Origin: Neomegalonema sp.
GTDB lineage: Bacteria > Pseudomonadota > Alphaproteobacteria > Rhodobacterales > Rhodobacteraceae
Direction of reading: 5' to 3'
Assembly (NCBI GenBank): GCA_022760435.1
Contig: JALEFY010000024.1
Span: 1-64,000, forward strand
DNA: 64,000 nucleotides
Below the pieces are notes generated by a model. That model was not told where the DNA came from. It did not search any database and was given only the letters and a program-made list of their open reading frames with translations. Positions 8,607 to 16,599 of this stretch are shown piece after piece. The first letter of the stretch is position 1; every line of letters starts with the position of its first letter. The translations under genes and the position numbers were made by a program.

Positions 8607-9821
8607 ATGAGCAAGATTAAAGTCGAAAACCCGGTCGTTGAACTCGACGGCGATGAGATGACCCGGATCATCTGGCAGTTCATCAAGGACAAGCTGATCC
8701 TGCCTTATCTCGACGTTGATCTGCTGTATTATGATCTGGGCATCGAAGAGCGCGATCGCACCAATGATCAGATCACCATCGACGCCGCCAACAAGATCAA
8801 GGAAGTCGGCGTTGGCGTGAAATGTGCCACCATCACCCCTGATGAAGCGCGGGTCGAGGAATTCGGCCTCAAGCAGATGTGGCGCTCGCCGAACGGGACT
8901 ATCCGTAACATCCTGGGCGGTGTGGTGTTCCGCCAGCCGATCATCTGTAGCAACGTGCCGCGCCTGGTGCCGGGCTGGACCAAGCCGATCGTCATCGGCC
9001 GCCACGCCTTTGGCGATCAGTACCGCGCCACCGACCTGAAATTCCCCGGACCGGGCACGCTGACCATGAAGTTCGTCGGCGAAGACGGCACCGTGGATGA
9101 GCGCGAAGTGTTCAAGGCGCCGTCCTCGGGCGTGTTCATGTCGATGTACAACCTCGACAGCTCGATCATCGACTTCGCCCGCGCCTCGATGAACTATGGC
9201 CTCTCGCTGGGCTGGCCGGTCTATCTGTCGACCAAGAACACCATCATGAAGCAATATGACGGCCGCTTCATGGAGCTGTTCCAAAAGGTCTATGACGAGG
9301 AATTTGCCGACAAGTTCAAGGAAGCCGGCATCACCTATGAGCACCGCCTGATCGACGACATGGTCGCCTGCGCCATGAAGTGGAATGGCGGCTTTGTCTG
9401 GGCTTGTAAGAACTACGATGGCGACGTGCAGTCGGACACCGTGGCACAAGGCTTCGGCTCGCTGGGCCTGATGACTTCGCAGCTCATGACCCCCGATGGC
9501 AAGATCGTCGAGGCCGAGGCGGCGCACGGCACCGTGACCCGCCACTATCGCCAGCATCAGAAGGGCGAGGAAACCTCGACCAACTCGATCGCCTCGATCT
9601 TCGCCTGGACCGGTGGTCTCAAGCACCGCGCCAAGCTCGATGGCAATGAGCCGCTGAAGAACTTCGCCGAAACGCTGGAGAAGGTCATCGTTGATACCGT
9701 TGAAAGCGGCTTCATGACCAAGGATCTGGCGCTGCTGGTTGGCCCGGATCAAAAATGGCTGACCACCATGGGCTTCCTCGAGAAAGTCGATGAGAACCTG
9801 AACAAGGCTCTGGCGGGCTAA
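8607..9821 (+). CDS. icd: NADP-dependent isocitrate dehydrogenase
   Basis: A 404-aa TCA-cycle enzyme that oxidatively decarboxylates isocitrate to 2-oxoglutarate with NADP+. Its sequence is of the eukaryotic-like (IDH1/2-type) subfamily common in Alphaproteobacteria: [17 protein letters not shown] at the N-terminus, the substrate segment [17 protein letters not shown] (phosphate-binding SPNGT), the catalytic DDMVA segment, and [35 protein letters not shown] near the cofactor site. The length matches the family. ATG 8607 follows GAGGGAGAG. It is probably monocistronic, with a terminator just downstream. Confidence 0.95.
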   Translation: MSKIKVENPVVELDGDEMTRIIWQFIKDKLILPYLDVDLLYYDLGIEERDRTNDQITIDAANKIKEVGVGVKCATITPDEARVEEFGLKQMWRSPNGTIRNILGGVVFRQPIICSNVPRLVPGWTKPIVIGRHAFGDQYRATDLKFPGPGTLTMKFVGEDGTVDEREVFKAPSSGVFMSMYNLDSSIIDFARASMNYGLSLGWPVYLSTKNTIMKQYDGRFMELFQKVYDEEFADKFKEAGITYEHRLIDDMVACAMKWNGGFVWACKNYDGDVQSDTVAQGFGSLGLMTSQLMTPDGKIVEAEAAHGTVTRHYRQHQKGEETSTNSIASIFAWTGGLKHRAKLDGNEPLKNFAETLEKVIVDTVESGFMTKDLALLVGPDQKWLTTMGFLEKVDENLNKALAG

Positions 9822-9848
9822 GCCTCCCCCAAAGCCTTCTGACACTGG

Positions 9849-9880
9849 AAACCTCTGTGGCACGAGCCGCGGGGGTTTTC
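9849..9880 (+). terminator. Rho-independent terminator of icd
   Basis: An imperfect 13-bp stem, 9849-9861 with 9866-9878, closes with three G:U-type pairs around the loop ACGA. It is followed by a T-rich stretch (TTTTCCTTT). It starts 27 bp after the icd stop. Confidence 0.7.
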
Positions 9881-10233
9881 CTTTGCCACCACTCCGCGTT
9901 GGCGTGGCCGGAATTCTATCGGAGTGCTTGATAAAATAGATCCACCACCGCAGGGGCATGCGGTGGTGGACCTCATGAAGGGTCGGATGTCTCCTCGGCG
10001 TAAGCTGCCGCCATCCGATGCTCCCCTCCAAAGTGCCGGGCGTCATGGGGTGGGGGGCATATGATCCACCCGGCACTATTTTGTCGGCGATGCTGGGGCA
10101 CTCCACCTTCGCGGACCACCCCACCTTCATCGCTAAAGGAACTCACGGCGCCACATTTGGTTCCATTCGGGGCCCGGGAAATTACAGGACCGGCAAAATT
10201 GCGGGGCCGGGGAACTTGCTGGCGCCGCCGTAT
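9881..10233. other. Non-coding stretch with three consecutive stem-loops
   Basis: No gene is supported here. Three inverted repeats follow each other. Stem one is a perfect 12-bp stem (9941-9952 with 9959-9970, loop GGGGCA). Stem two is a 7-bp stem TCGGATG/CATCCGA (9983-9989 with 10012-10018) enclosing a second CGGC/GCCG stem. Stem three is a perfect 9-bp stem AGTGCCGGG/CCCGGCACT (10032-10040 with 10069-10077), followed by ATTTT. The rest, to 10233, is GC-rich without clear features. This could be a structured RNA, a decayed mobile palindrome or serial terminators. Confidence 0.5.
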
Positions 10234-10506
10234 TCAGCCGCGACCATCCTCATCGCGGCCATCCTCACCGGCGAAATAGGCGCTATGGTCCTCGTCGATC
10301 GCGTAGCCGCGCGCACGCTTGTACGAGCTCGGGGTCGCTTTCTCATGACTTCGGCTGACCAGCGCATCGAACTCACGATCACGCGCGGTAAAGATCGTCG
10401 CAGCAACAGCTTTGATCGCAGAAAACGCACCAAGCTCCTCAGAGCGGTACAGCGCCTTTTCTTTACCGGCTTCGATAATTGTGCGGTGTTCATGCCGGGC
10501 AGCCAT
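10234..10506 (-). CDS. Hypothetical 90-aa protein
   Basis: A small, mostly hydrophilic protein: MAARHEHRTIIEAGKEKALY..., with a lysine/arginine-rich middle and an acidic end (GEDGRDEDGRG). There is no signal peptide or membrane segment. An AAGGGAG ribosome site 7 bases before ATG 10506 and codon-biased sequence support it as real. I do not recognise the family. It is monocistronic, with a possible operator palindrome about 180 bp upstream (10688-10710). Confidence 0.6.
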   Translation of the reverse strand: MAARHEHRTIIEAGKEKALYRSEELGAFSAIKAVAATIFTARDREFDALVSRSHEKATPSSYKRARGYAIDEDHSAYFAGEDGRDEDGRG

Positions 10507-10865
10507 GTCACTTACTCCCTTGATCGTCAGCATAGCCCCACAGGGCTTTGTTGAACTTGATTTAGGAAAGAACAGGGCAAGCAGCGGTGTATTTGATCAC
10601 ATGCGGACTTAACGATAGGGAAAGAACGCAAAGATGCCTTAAAATTCCCGCTGCAAAACATCGACTTATGGAAGGGATAGCGGCTTTGTGAATTTTTTGG
10701 GGAAATTCACTTTTCGCGCGTATCGCCCCCAAAGGTCGCGATAAACAGGCCGGAAATACCGGCCTCTGGCGCGATCGACCCGAATCAGAGCGGCTCAAGA
10801 TCCCGATATCGGCAAGCCGCCAAGCCGACAAGAGCGACCCTGCAAGCCCTCAACCGACAATCCGA
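10507..10865. promoter_or_regulatory. Intergenic region with a long palindrome
   Basis: This 359-bp gap lies between the 90-aa gene and the Crp/Fnr-type gene, both on the minus strand. It contains the palindrome GTGAATTT-N7-AAATTCAC (10688-10710) and the terminator of the Crp/Fnr gene at 10747-10765. An AT-richer tract at 10550-10710 is the likely promoter of the 90-aa gene. No other coding sequence is supported. Confidence 0.45.
10747..10765 (-). terminator. Terminator-like hairpin after the Crp/Fnr gene
   Basis: A perfect 7-bp stem AGGCCGG / CCGGCCT with a 5-base loop lies 100 bp downstream of the minus-strand regulator gene. On the minus strand it is followed by GTTTAT. Confidence 0.5.
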
Positions 10866-11555
10866 TCAGGCCACCTCACCGATAATACCGTTAATCCCGG
10901 TCGGGTTCAGCAGCACCAGCGCCCCGCGCTGCTTTTCCACCAGACCGGCCTTACCCAGAGCAGACAGCTCTCGCGTGACCACCTCGCGCCGGGCTCCGAT
11001 GCGATCGGCGATCACCTGTTGCAAGGGGGGCGGAGTGATGACCCGGATCTCCGGCGCCCCCAGCCGCGGCCGCGACAGGCGCAACAGCTCGGCACAGAGC
11101 CGCTGGCGCGCTGTGAGATAGACATGCTCGGCCAGACGCCGGTTGAGCTCGCGAATCCGCCCTGCCATCAGCACCATCAGCGCCCGAGCCGCCAGCGGAT
11201 CCTGGGTCACGGCATCAATAAAGGCCCCGGCCGGGATCTTCCCGACCACCGAGCGGGTCAGGGCAATGACCGCCGCAGAGCGCGCCACGCCGTCAATCGC
11301 CGCCATCTCGCCAAACAGGCTGCCCGCGCCAAGATCGCCCAGGATCACTTCCTTGCCGGTTGCAGCCCGGTGCAGCGCCCGCACCTCGCCACTGATCACG
11401 CAGCGCACATCGGTGCTCTCCTCCTCATAATCGAGGATCAGCGCATTGGGATCGACCTCGGACCAACTGATCCGCCCCTCCAGCCGCGTACGCGCTTCGG
11501 GTGCCAGTTCGCCAAGGACGCAGACCGATTTGAGACTATGCGCTGTTCTGCTCAC
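10866..11555 (-). CDS. Crp/Fnr-family transcriptional regulator
   Basis: A 229-aa protein. Residues ~15-125 form a cyclic nucleotide-binding-type beta-roll (VISGEVRALHRAATGKEVILGDLGAGSLFGEMAAIDG). Residues ~150-225 form a winged helix (TARQRLCAELLRL ... LQQVIADRIGARREVVTRELSALGKAGLVEKQRGALVL). No cysteine cluster for an Fe-S sensor is present, so an Fnr-type oxygen sensor is unlikely. The arginine and serine expected for cAMP are not clearly present either. The start is GTG 11555, behind GGGGA. The polyamine genes lie just upstream; a regulatory link is possible but unproven. Confidence 0.85.
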   Translation of the reverse strand: MSRTAHSLKSVCVLGELAPEARTRLEGRISWSEVDPNALILDYEEESTDVRCVISGEVRALHRAATGKEVILGDLGAGSLFGEMAAIDGVARSAAVIALTRSVVGKIPAGAFIDAVTQDPLAARALMVLMAGRIRELNRRLAEHVYLTARQRLCAELLRLSRPRLGAPEIRVITPPPLQQVIADRIGARREVVTRELSALGKAGLVEKQRGALVLLNPTGINGIIGEVA

Positions 11556-11792
11556 CGAATTTCCCCGAATTACGCCCAACTCACCACAGGCAGATCGTCA
11601 AGAGCCCATTTGTCAAGCGCCCGCCGCATCGCTCTCAGATGTACAAGCCGCCCCTGCATTTGGCCAGCGGCCAAACGCATCGGATAAGGATCCGGTTTTG
11701 GGCCTCGGGAGGGGCCCGCCTCCTTCGCCTGCCCCCTCCGCCTGCCAAGCCCCCTTCGCCCGCCTCCCACGCCTGCCCTTGCTCGGCCGCAC

Positions 11793-13163
11793 TCACACCC
11801 GGCGCAGATAGGTCTCGATCTCGGCGACGGAGACCCGCTCGAGAAAGGCGTCATATTCCTGACGCTTCAGGCGGGCGAAGACCTGCTGCATATGCGCCGG
11901 GAAAATCGCCGAAAGCCGCTCGGACTGCTCCCAGTTCTCGATCGCCGCGAGCCAGGTCAGCGGCAGCGGCAAACCGTCATCCGGACCGGGCTCGGCCGAA
12001 TGCGGTGCCCCGGGCTCGCTGGCCGTGTCGAGCCCGTAGAGCGCGCCGCCCAGGATCATCGCCGCGACGAGATAGGGATTGGCATCGGCGCCCGCGACCC
12101 GGTGCTCGACCCTCGCCGCCTTGCCAGATGTGGCCGGGCAGCGCAGGGCGACGCCGCGATTATCCATCCCCCAGGCGGCACTGCGCGGCGCATAGGAGCT
12201 CGGGACATAGCGCCGATAGGAATTCAGATGCGGCGCCCAGATCAGCATCCCGTCGCCCATGGTCTCGAGCAGCCCGCCGGTCACATGGCGCAAGGCGGGA
12301 TTGGGGTCACCCGGCGCGCCGCTGGCAAAGATATTGGTGCCGCTCTCATCCATCAGGCTCAGATGCACATGGGTGCCCGACCCGGCTTGCTCGCCGTAAG
12401 GTTTGGCCATGAAGGTCACCTCATAGCCATGGCGCCGGGCAACCCCGCGGATCGCGCGCTTGAGCAGCACCGCATGATCGGCCGCGGTGACCGGATCGCT
12501 GACATGCACGAGGTTCATCTCGAACTGCCCGGCACCAAACTCGGCAATCATGGTCTCGGCAGGCACGCCGGTGATCCGCGCCGCCTCGCGCATCTCGGCC
12601 AAGAGCGGCTCGAAACAGCGCATCACCCCGAGCTCATAGATCTGCACTTGCGACAGGCGCTCAGAAGTGCCGGGGATCAAGGGCGGCTGTGGACGCCCTT
12701 GCGGCGTGCGATCAGGATCGATGAGATAGAATTCGACCTCGAAAGCCATCGCCGCACGCAGCCCGCGCGCATGCAGCTTCCTGGTGAGCGCAACCAGCGC
12801 CCCGCGCGGATCGAAGGCCGCCGGCCCATCCTCATCGGCATCGGTCAGCGAGGCGATCACCTGCGCCGTTGGCCGCTCGACCCAGGGCATCAGCGAGAGC
12901 GTCGCCAGATCCGGGATCAGCACCCCATCGGGATCGCCGACCTCAATGGCGATGCCGACCCCCTCGACATCGGTGCCCTGAATGGTCATCGCCAGCGCGG
13001 AAACCGGCAGCTTCGCCGCCCCCTCGCCGAGCTTGCCCATCGCCTCGACCGGCATCAGCTTGCCGCGCGAGAGGCCATTGAGATCGGTGGTGAAGACCTC
13101 GATGGCCTCAAGATCCGGGTGACGGGTGCGAAAGGCCGCGGCGGCATCGGCGAAACTGCTCAT
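11793..13163 (-). CDS. puuA: Glutamine synthetase family protein (gamma-glutamylpolyamine synthetase-like)
   Basis: A 456-aa ligase of the GlnA/PuuA superfamily. It has the N-terminal beta-grasp-like part (EVFTTDLNGLSRGKLMP) and catalytic-domain motifs for metal and ATP binding: MAFEVEFYLID, AEFGAGQFEMNL, FMAKPYGEQAGSGTHVHLSL and RCPATSGKAARVEHRVAGADANPYL. The sequence is of the PuuA type that glutamylates putrescine or another amine. It overlaps the upstream agmatinase-like gene by ATGA, with AGGAGC as ribosome site. With the aminotransferase further upstream this suggests a polyamine utilisation route; the exact amine is unknown. Confidence 0.85.
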   Translation of the reverse strand: MSSFADAAAAFRTRHPDLEAIEVFTTDLNGLSRGKLMPVEAMGKLGEGAAKLPVSALAMTIQGTDVEGVGIAIEVGDPDGVLIPDLATLSLMPWVERPTAQVIASLTDADEDGPAAFDPRGALVALTRKLHARGLRAAMAFEVEFYLIDPDRTPQGRPQPPLIPGTSERLSQVQIYELGVMRCFEPLLAEMREAARITGVPAETMIAEFGAGQFEMNLVHVSDPVTAADHAVLLKRAIRGVARRHGYEVTFMAKPYGEQAGSGTHVHLSLMDESGTNIFASGAPGDPNPALRHVTGGLLETMGDGMLIWAPHLNSYRRYVPSSYAPRSAAWGMDNRGVALRCPATSGKAARVEHRVAGADANPYLVAAMILGGALYGLDTASEPGAPHSAEPGPDDGLPLPLTWLAAIENWEQSERLSAIFPAHMQQVFARLKRQEYDAFLERVSVAEIETYLRRV

Positions 13164-14149
13164 GATGCGCTCCTGAGCGAGGGCTTGCGGGCGACGGCAT
13201 GGGTGCAGATCATCTCCAGCGCAAGGGTCGCGGCGGCGAGTGCGGTGATCTGGCTGACATCATAGGCCGGGGCGACCTCGACCACATCCATGCCGATGAG
13301 ATGAATGCCTTGCAGATGGCGGATGCATTCCTTGGCCCACCAGGGGCTCATGCCGCCGCAGACCGGCGTGCCGGTGCCGGGCGCGAAGGCCGGGTCGAGC
13401 CCGTCGATATCGAAGGTGAGATAGCAGGGCTTGTCGCCGACGATGGCGCGCACCTTCGCCGCGGCCTCTTCGGGCGCGAGGCGCTGCACGGCGTTGCCAT
13501 CGAGGATGTTGAAGCCCATCGGCGCATCATTGGTGGTGCGAAGCCCGATCTGAACCGAAGCGGCGGGATCAACCAGCCCCTCGCGCGCGGCATGCCAGAA
13601 CATGGTGCCATGATCGATCCGCCGCGTGCCCGAGCCGCTCCACTGGTCGTCAGGCCAGGTGTCGCTATGGGCATCGAACTGGATCAACGAGAGCGGGGCG
13701 CCATGCTTGGCCGCGAGCGCCTTGAGCACCGGGTAGGTGCAAAAGTGATCGCCCCCCAGCATCATTGGCGCAGCGCCTTGCGCGATGATGGACGCAAAGG
13801 CGGCCTCGATGCGCTCGGGCACCGCAGCGTGTTGGCCCTGATCGAAGAACACATCGCCCCAATCGACGACATTGAGCTCCGCAAAGGGGTCAAAGGGCGA
13901 GGGCCAGGCCCGCTCCCAGGCCAGATGCGCCGAGGCTTCACGCACCGCGCGCGGCCCGAGCCGAGCGCCGGGGCGCCCCGTCGTGGCCCAGTCATAAGGC
14001 ACGCCGACCACCGCGACATCGACCCCGCTCAGATCCTGCGCATAGGGGCGACGGCAAAAGGACAGCGCCCCTGCCCACATGCCCAGTTCCTTGACGCTGC
14101 CGCCCAGAAAGGCCGGCTCGCGCCGAAAATCGTTCTCATCAACGCTCAT
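13160..14149 (-). CDS. speB: Agmatinase / ureohydrolase family protein
   Basis: A 329-aa Mn-dependent ureohydrolase. The three metal-binding motifs are intact: MLGGDHFCTYP, IQFDAHSDTW and YLTFDIDGLDPAFAPGTGTP. The family hydrolyses a guanidino group, releasing urea from agmatine, guanidinobutyrate or a similar compound. N-terminal GVPYDWATTGRPGARLGPRAVREAS is typical of agmatinases. ATG 14149 has GAAGAGC upstream and is embedded in short CGCTCTT repeats. It is the first gene of the two-gene operon with puuA. Substrate choice between agmatine and other guanidines cannot be read from the sequence. Confidence 0.88.
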   Translation of the reverse strand: MSVDENDFRREPAFLGGSVKELGMWAGALSFCRRPYAQDLSGVDVAVVGVPYDWATTGRPGARLGPRAVREASAHLAWERAWPSPFDPFAELNVVDWGDVFFDQGQHAAVPERIEAAFASIIAQGAAPMMLGGDHFCTYPVLKALAAKHGAPLSLIQFDAHSDTWPDDQWSGSGTRRIDHGTMFWHAAREGLVDPAASVQIGLRTTNDAPMGFNILDGNAVQRLAPEEAAAKVRAIVGDKPCYLTFDIDGLDPAFAPGTGTPVCGGMSPWWAKECIRHLQGIHLIGMDVVEVAPAYDVSQITALAAATLALEMICTHAVARKPSLRSAS

Positions 14150-14494
14150 CGCTCTTCGCTCTTCGCTTATGGCTCTTCGCTTAAGGCCACCCAACGCCCG
14201 CCGACCGGTCTTGCCGAGGGAACTTGTTCCAGATCACCCGGTCTCACCAAGTCAAGGGCGAGGCGGCGCAGCCGTCTCGGCGCCGCGGCGCGCACCCTTG
14301 ACCGCGCACGCCCCTCATAAAATCGACATCGGCCGAGGCGCGGCAGACCTGCCCGCATCGGCCTTCCCCAGCCCCAACACCGCGCATCGCCTCGAGCGAT
14401 CATGACGCCCGCAGCGCGCTCCAAAACCAGGGTGGGTGGGTGGGACAAACCTGACCCGGAGGCCGCCAGGCATCCGGGACCGCCTCACCAGATC
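14150..14494. other. Intergenic region between speB-like gene and aminotransferase
   Basis: 345 bp. It begins with short direct repeats of GCTCTTCGCT (14150-14193) just upstream of the speB start. The remainder is GC-rich, without a supported gene or terminator; it should contain the promoter of the speB-puuA pair. Confidence 0.4.
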
Positions 14495-15880
14495 TTACAG
14501 CCAGCCGCGCTCGCGGGCCGATTGCTCGGTCAGATCGAGCACGCGGGCGATCTTTGCCATCGCGAGGTCGATCTCGGCCCGGGTCCAGCTCAGGGGCGGC
14601 GACATGATCAGCGTGTCGCCCACCGCGCGCATGATGTAATCATTGGCAAAGCAGTGATCGCGGCACAGCGTGCCCGCCTCGCCCGGACCTGCCATGCGCC
14701 GCTTGCTGGCCTTGTCGGCGACCAGCTCGATCGCGCCGAGCAGCCCGACGCTGCGCACCTCGCCGACGATCGGATGATCCGCAAACCGCGCGAGGCTCTC
14801 GGCCAGATACGGCCCCGTATCGGTGCGCACCCGCGCCACCAGCCCTTCGCGCTCCATGATCTCGATATTCTTCAGCGCCACCGCGCAGGCCACCGGGTGA
14901 CCGGCATAGGTATAGCCGTGATAGAATTCCTCGCCCTTCTCGATCAGCGTCTGCGCCACGCGGTCCCCGACCAGCAGCGCCGAGAGCGGGACATAGCCGC
15001 TGGTGATCCCCTTGGCGACGGTGATCGTATCGGGCGTGAAGCCGTAATGCTGGCAGCCGAACCATTCGCCGGTGCGGCCAAATCCGGTGATCACCTCATC
15101 GGCCATCAGCAGGATATCGTATTTACGGCAGATCGCCTCGATCTTCTGCCAGTACCCTTTCGGCGGGATCTTCACCCCGCCCGCGCCCTGCACCGGCTCA
15201 CCGATAAAGGCCGCGACCTTCTCGGGGCCGACCTCCAGGATCTTGTCCTCGAGCGCCTGCGCAGCGCGGGCGGCAAAAGCGTCCTCGCTCTCGCCCTCGC
15301 GCGCCTCGCCATAGGCATAGGGGGGCATGATATGCTCAAAGCCCGGCAGCGCGGTGTAGAGCTGACCGCGCATCGCGCCCATCCCGCCCATCGACACCGC
15401 GGCGATGGTCGAGCCGTGATAGCCCATCTGCCGGGCGATGATCACCTGCTTGTCGGGCTTGCCCTCCAGCACCCAAAAATGGCGCACCAGCCGGATCGCG
15501 GTGTCATTGCTCTCCGATCCGGACGAGCCATAGAATACCTGATTGATCGAGGGCGGGGCGAGCTCGGCGATCTTCTGCGCGAGCAGCGCGGCGCTGGGCA
15601 CCGAGCTCTTGAAGAAGGTGTTGTAGAAGGGCAGCTCGCGCATCTGCTGGGCGGCGGCCTCCACCAGTTCCTCGCGGCCATAGCCGACATTCACGTTCCA
15701 CAGCCCGGCCATAGCGTCGAGGATCTCGCGCCCATCGGCGTCATAGATATAGGGGCCTTCGGCGCGGGTGATGATCCGGCTGCCCTCGGCGCGCAGCGCC
15801 TTGTGATCGGTAAAGGGATGCAGATGGTGGGCGGCGTCGATGGCCCGCCACTGATCATGCGAGCGGTTCTGATAAGCCAT
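14495..15880 (-). CDS. Class III aminotransferase (putrescine/amine:pyruvate type)
   Basis: A 461-aa PLP enzyme of fold type I, subgroup II. Visible motifs are the N-terminal HHLHPFTDHKAL, the cofactor-phosphate segment YGSSGSESNDTAIRLVRHFW, LMADEVITGFGRTGEWFG with the PLP-ring aspartate, and the Schiff-base lysine in TVAKGITSGYVPLSALLV. The length and N-terminus match the omega-amine:pyruvate or putrescine aminotransferase (SpuC-like) group. It would convert a primary amine to an aldehyde using pyruvate. It is on the same strand as speB-puuA but 345 bp away, so it has its own promoter or is co-regulated. Confidence 0.88.
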   Translation of the reverse strand: MAYQNRSHDQWRAIDAAHHLHPFTDHKALRAEGSRIITRAEGPYIYDADGREILDAMAGLWNVNVGYGREELVEAAAQQMRELPFYNTFFKSSVPSAALLAQKIAELAPPSINQVFYGSSGSESNDTAIRLVRHFWVLEGKPDKQVIIARQMGYHGSTIAAVSMGGMGAMRGQLYTALPGFEHIMPPYAYGEAREGESEDAFAARAAQALEDKILEVGPEKVAAFIGEPVQGAGGVKIPPKGYWQKIEAICRKYDILLMADEVITGFGRTGEWFGCQHYGFTPDTITVAKGITSGYVPLSALLVGDRVAQTLIEKGEEFYHGYTYAGHPVACAVALKNIEIMEREGLVARVRTDTGPYLAESLARFADHPIVGEVRSVGLLGAIELVADKASKRRMAGPGEAGTLCRDHCFANDYIMRAVGDTLIMSPPLSWTRAEIDLAMAKIARVLDLTEQSARERGWL

Positions 15881-16275
15881 GGGTTGCTCCTGTTGGCTCG
15901 GTCACGCGGAGGGGGGAGATTAGAAAGGCGTGATCAGCCGGAGCGGCGGGTTATAGCCGATGCGCGCGCACAGGATCAGCATCCGGGTCTTGTCGCAGAT
16001 CCCGGCGCCAGTGCCGAACTGCGCTGCGCTCTTGTTCATCATGTCAGCAATGCTGATCGAGTTGCCGCGATTTGGCAAGTCCGGTTTGGCGCGGCTCGGT
16101 GCGAGGCACCGCTGTGCTGTTGAAAGCACATCTGAGCCCTCTTAACCGCCGCCCTAACCGCACCCAGCCTCCGTTAACCGCTCGGAAACCCGCCTCTGGC
16201 TTGCTGCTTGCGAGCCAAACAGCCGCTCGCGCCCGCGTTCAACATGCCAAAACGACCCTGACAGGAGAGCCAGAA
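15881..16275. promoter_or_regulatory. Divergent intergenic region
   Basis: 395 bp between the minus-strand aminotransferase and the plus-strand 89-aa membrane protein. It includes the doubtful 40-aa frame and a cluster of TTAACC/CTAACC words at 16142-16181, resembling half-sites of CtrA-type recognition sequences but not the full spaced pair. No RNA gene was seen. Confidence 0.35.
15920..16042 (-). CDS. Possible 40-aa small protein
   Basis: A short frame (MMNKSAAQFGTG ... PLRLITPF) lies upstream of the aminotransferase. Codon third positions are GC-biased like the neighbours, but there is no convincing ribosome site and I know no homologue. It could equally be chance in GC-rich DNA. Confidence 0.2.
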   Translation of the reverse strand: MMNKSAAQFGTGAGICDKTRMLILCARIGYNPPLRLITPF

Positions 16276-16545
16276 ATGCTTGCCATCGTCCCGTCCCAGA
16301 CCGACCCGACCAAACCGATCCTGCGCCAGTTCATCCGTGATCTCGTTTTCGAGACCCACCGGTTTGGCCCGGTGCTCAAACGCGCCTGGTATGGCGATGA
16401 AACCGCCCAGTCGCGCGTTGCCACCGCTGGCGCCTTGCTGTGGATCCTTTTCGCCTCGGTCATCGGCTATCCGTTCGTCTGGCTGACCGCGATCCTGTCT
16501 TGCGCGGCGATCATCACCTGGATGAGCCTGCTGCTCAAATTCTGA
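16276..16545 (+). CDS. Small inner-membrane protein
   Basis: An 89-aa protein: a soluble, charged N-terminal half (FIRDLVFETHRFGPVLKRAWYGDET), then two adjacent hydrophobic segments (ATAGALLWILFASVIGYPFVW and LTAILSCAAIITWMSLLLKF), forming a membrane hairpin at the C-terminus. A strong AGGAGAG ribosome site precedes ATG 16276. I do not recognise the family. It lies 54 bp upstream of hom and could share its transcript. Confidence 0.65.
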   Translation: MLAIVPSQTDPTKPILRQFIRDLVFETHRFGPVLKRAWYGDETAQSRVATAGALLWILFASVIGYPFVWLTAILSCAAIITWMSLLLKF

Positions 16546-16599
16546 AGCCTGGTAAAAACCGGCTGGCCATCACTCAGCGCTGTGCTTATGAGAAGCCCC

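Noticed and set aside
9822-10233. Insertion sequence remnant
   Set aside because: Inverted repeats are present but there is no transposase fragment or target duplication to support an IS.
10018-10554. 178-codon plus-strand frame over the stem-loop region
   Set aside because: No ribosome site or family resemblance, and it overlaps the better-supported 90-aa minus-strand gene.
10550-10600. FNR-box-like words (TTGAACTTGATTTA, TTTGATCA)
   Set aside because: Neither matches TTGAT-N4-ATCAA well enough, and the nearby regulator lacks Fe-S cysteines.
13199-14320. 373-codon plus-strand frame over the agmatinase-like gene
   Set aside because: Antisense to an enzyme with intact catalytic motifs; no recognisable domain.
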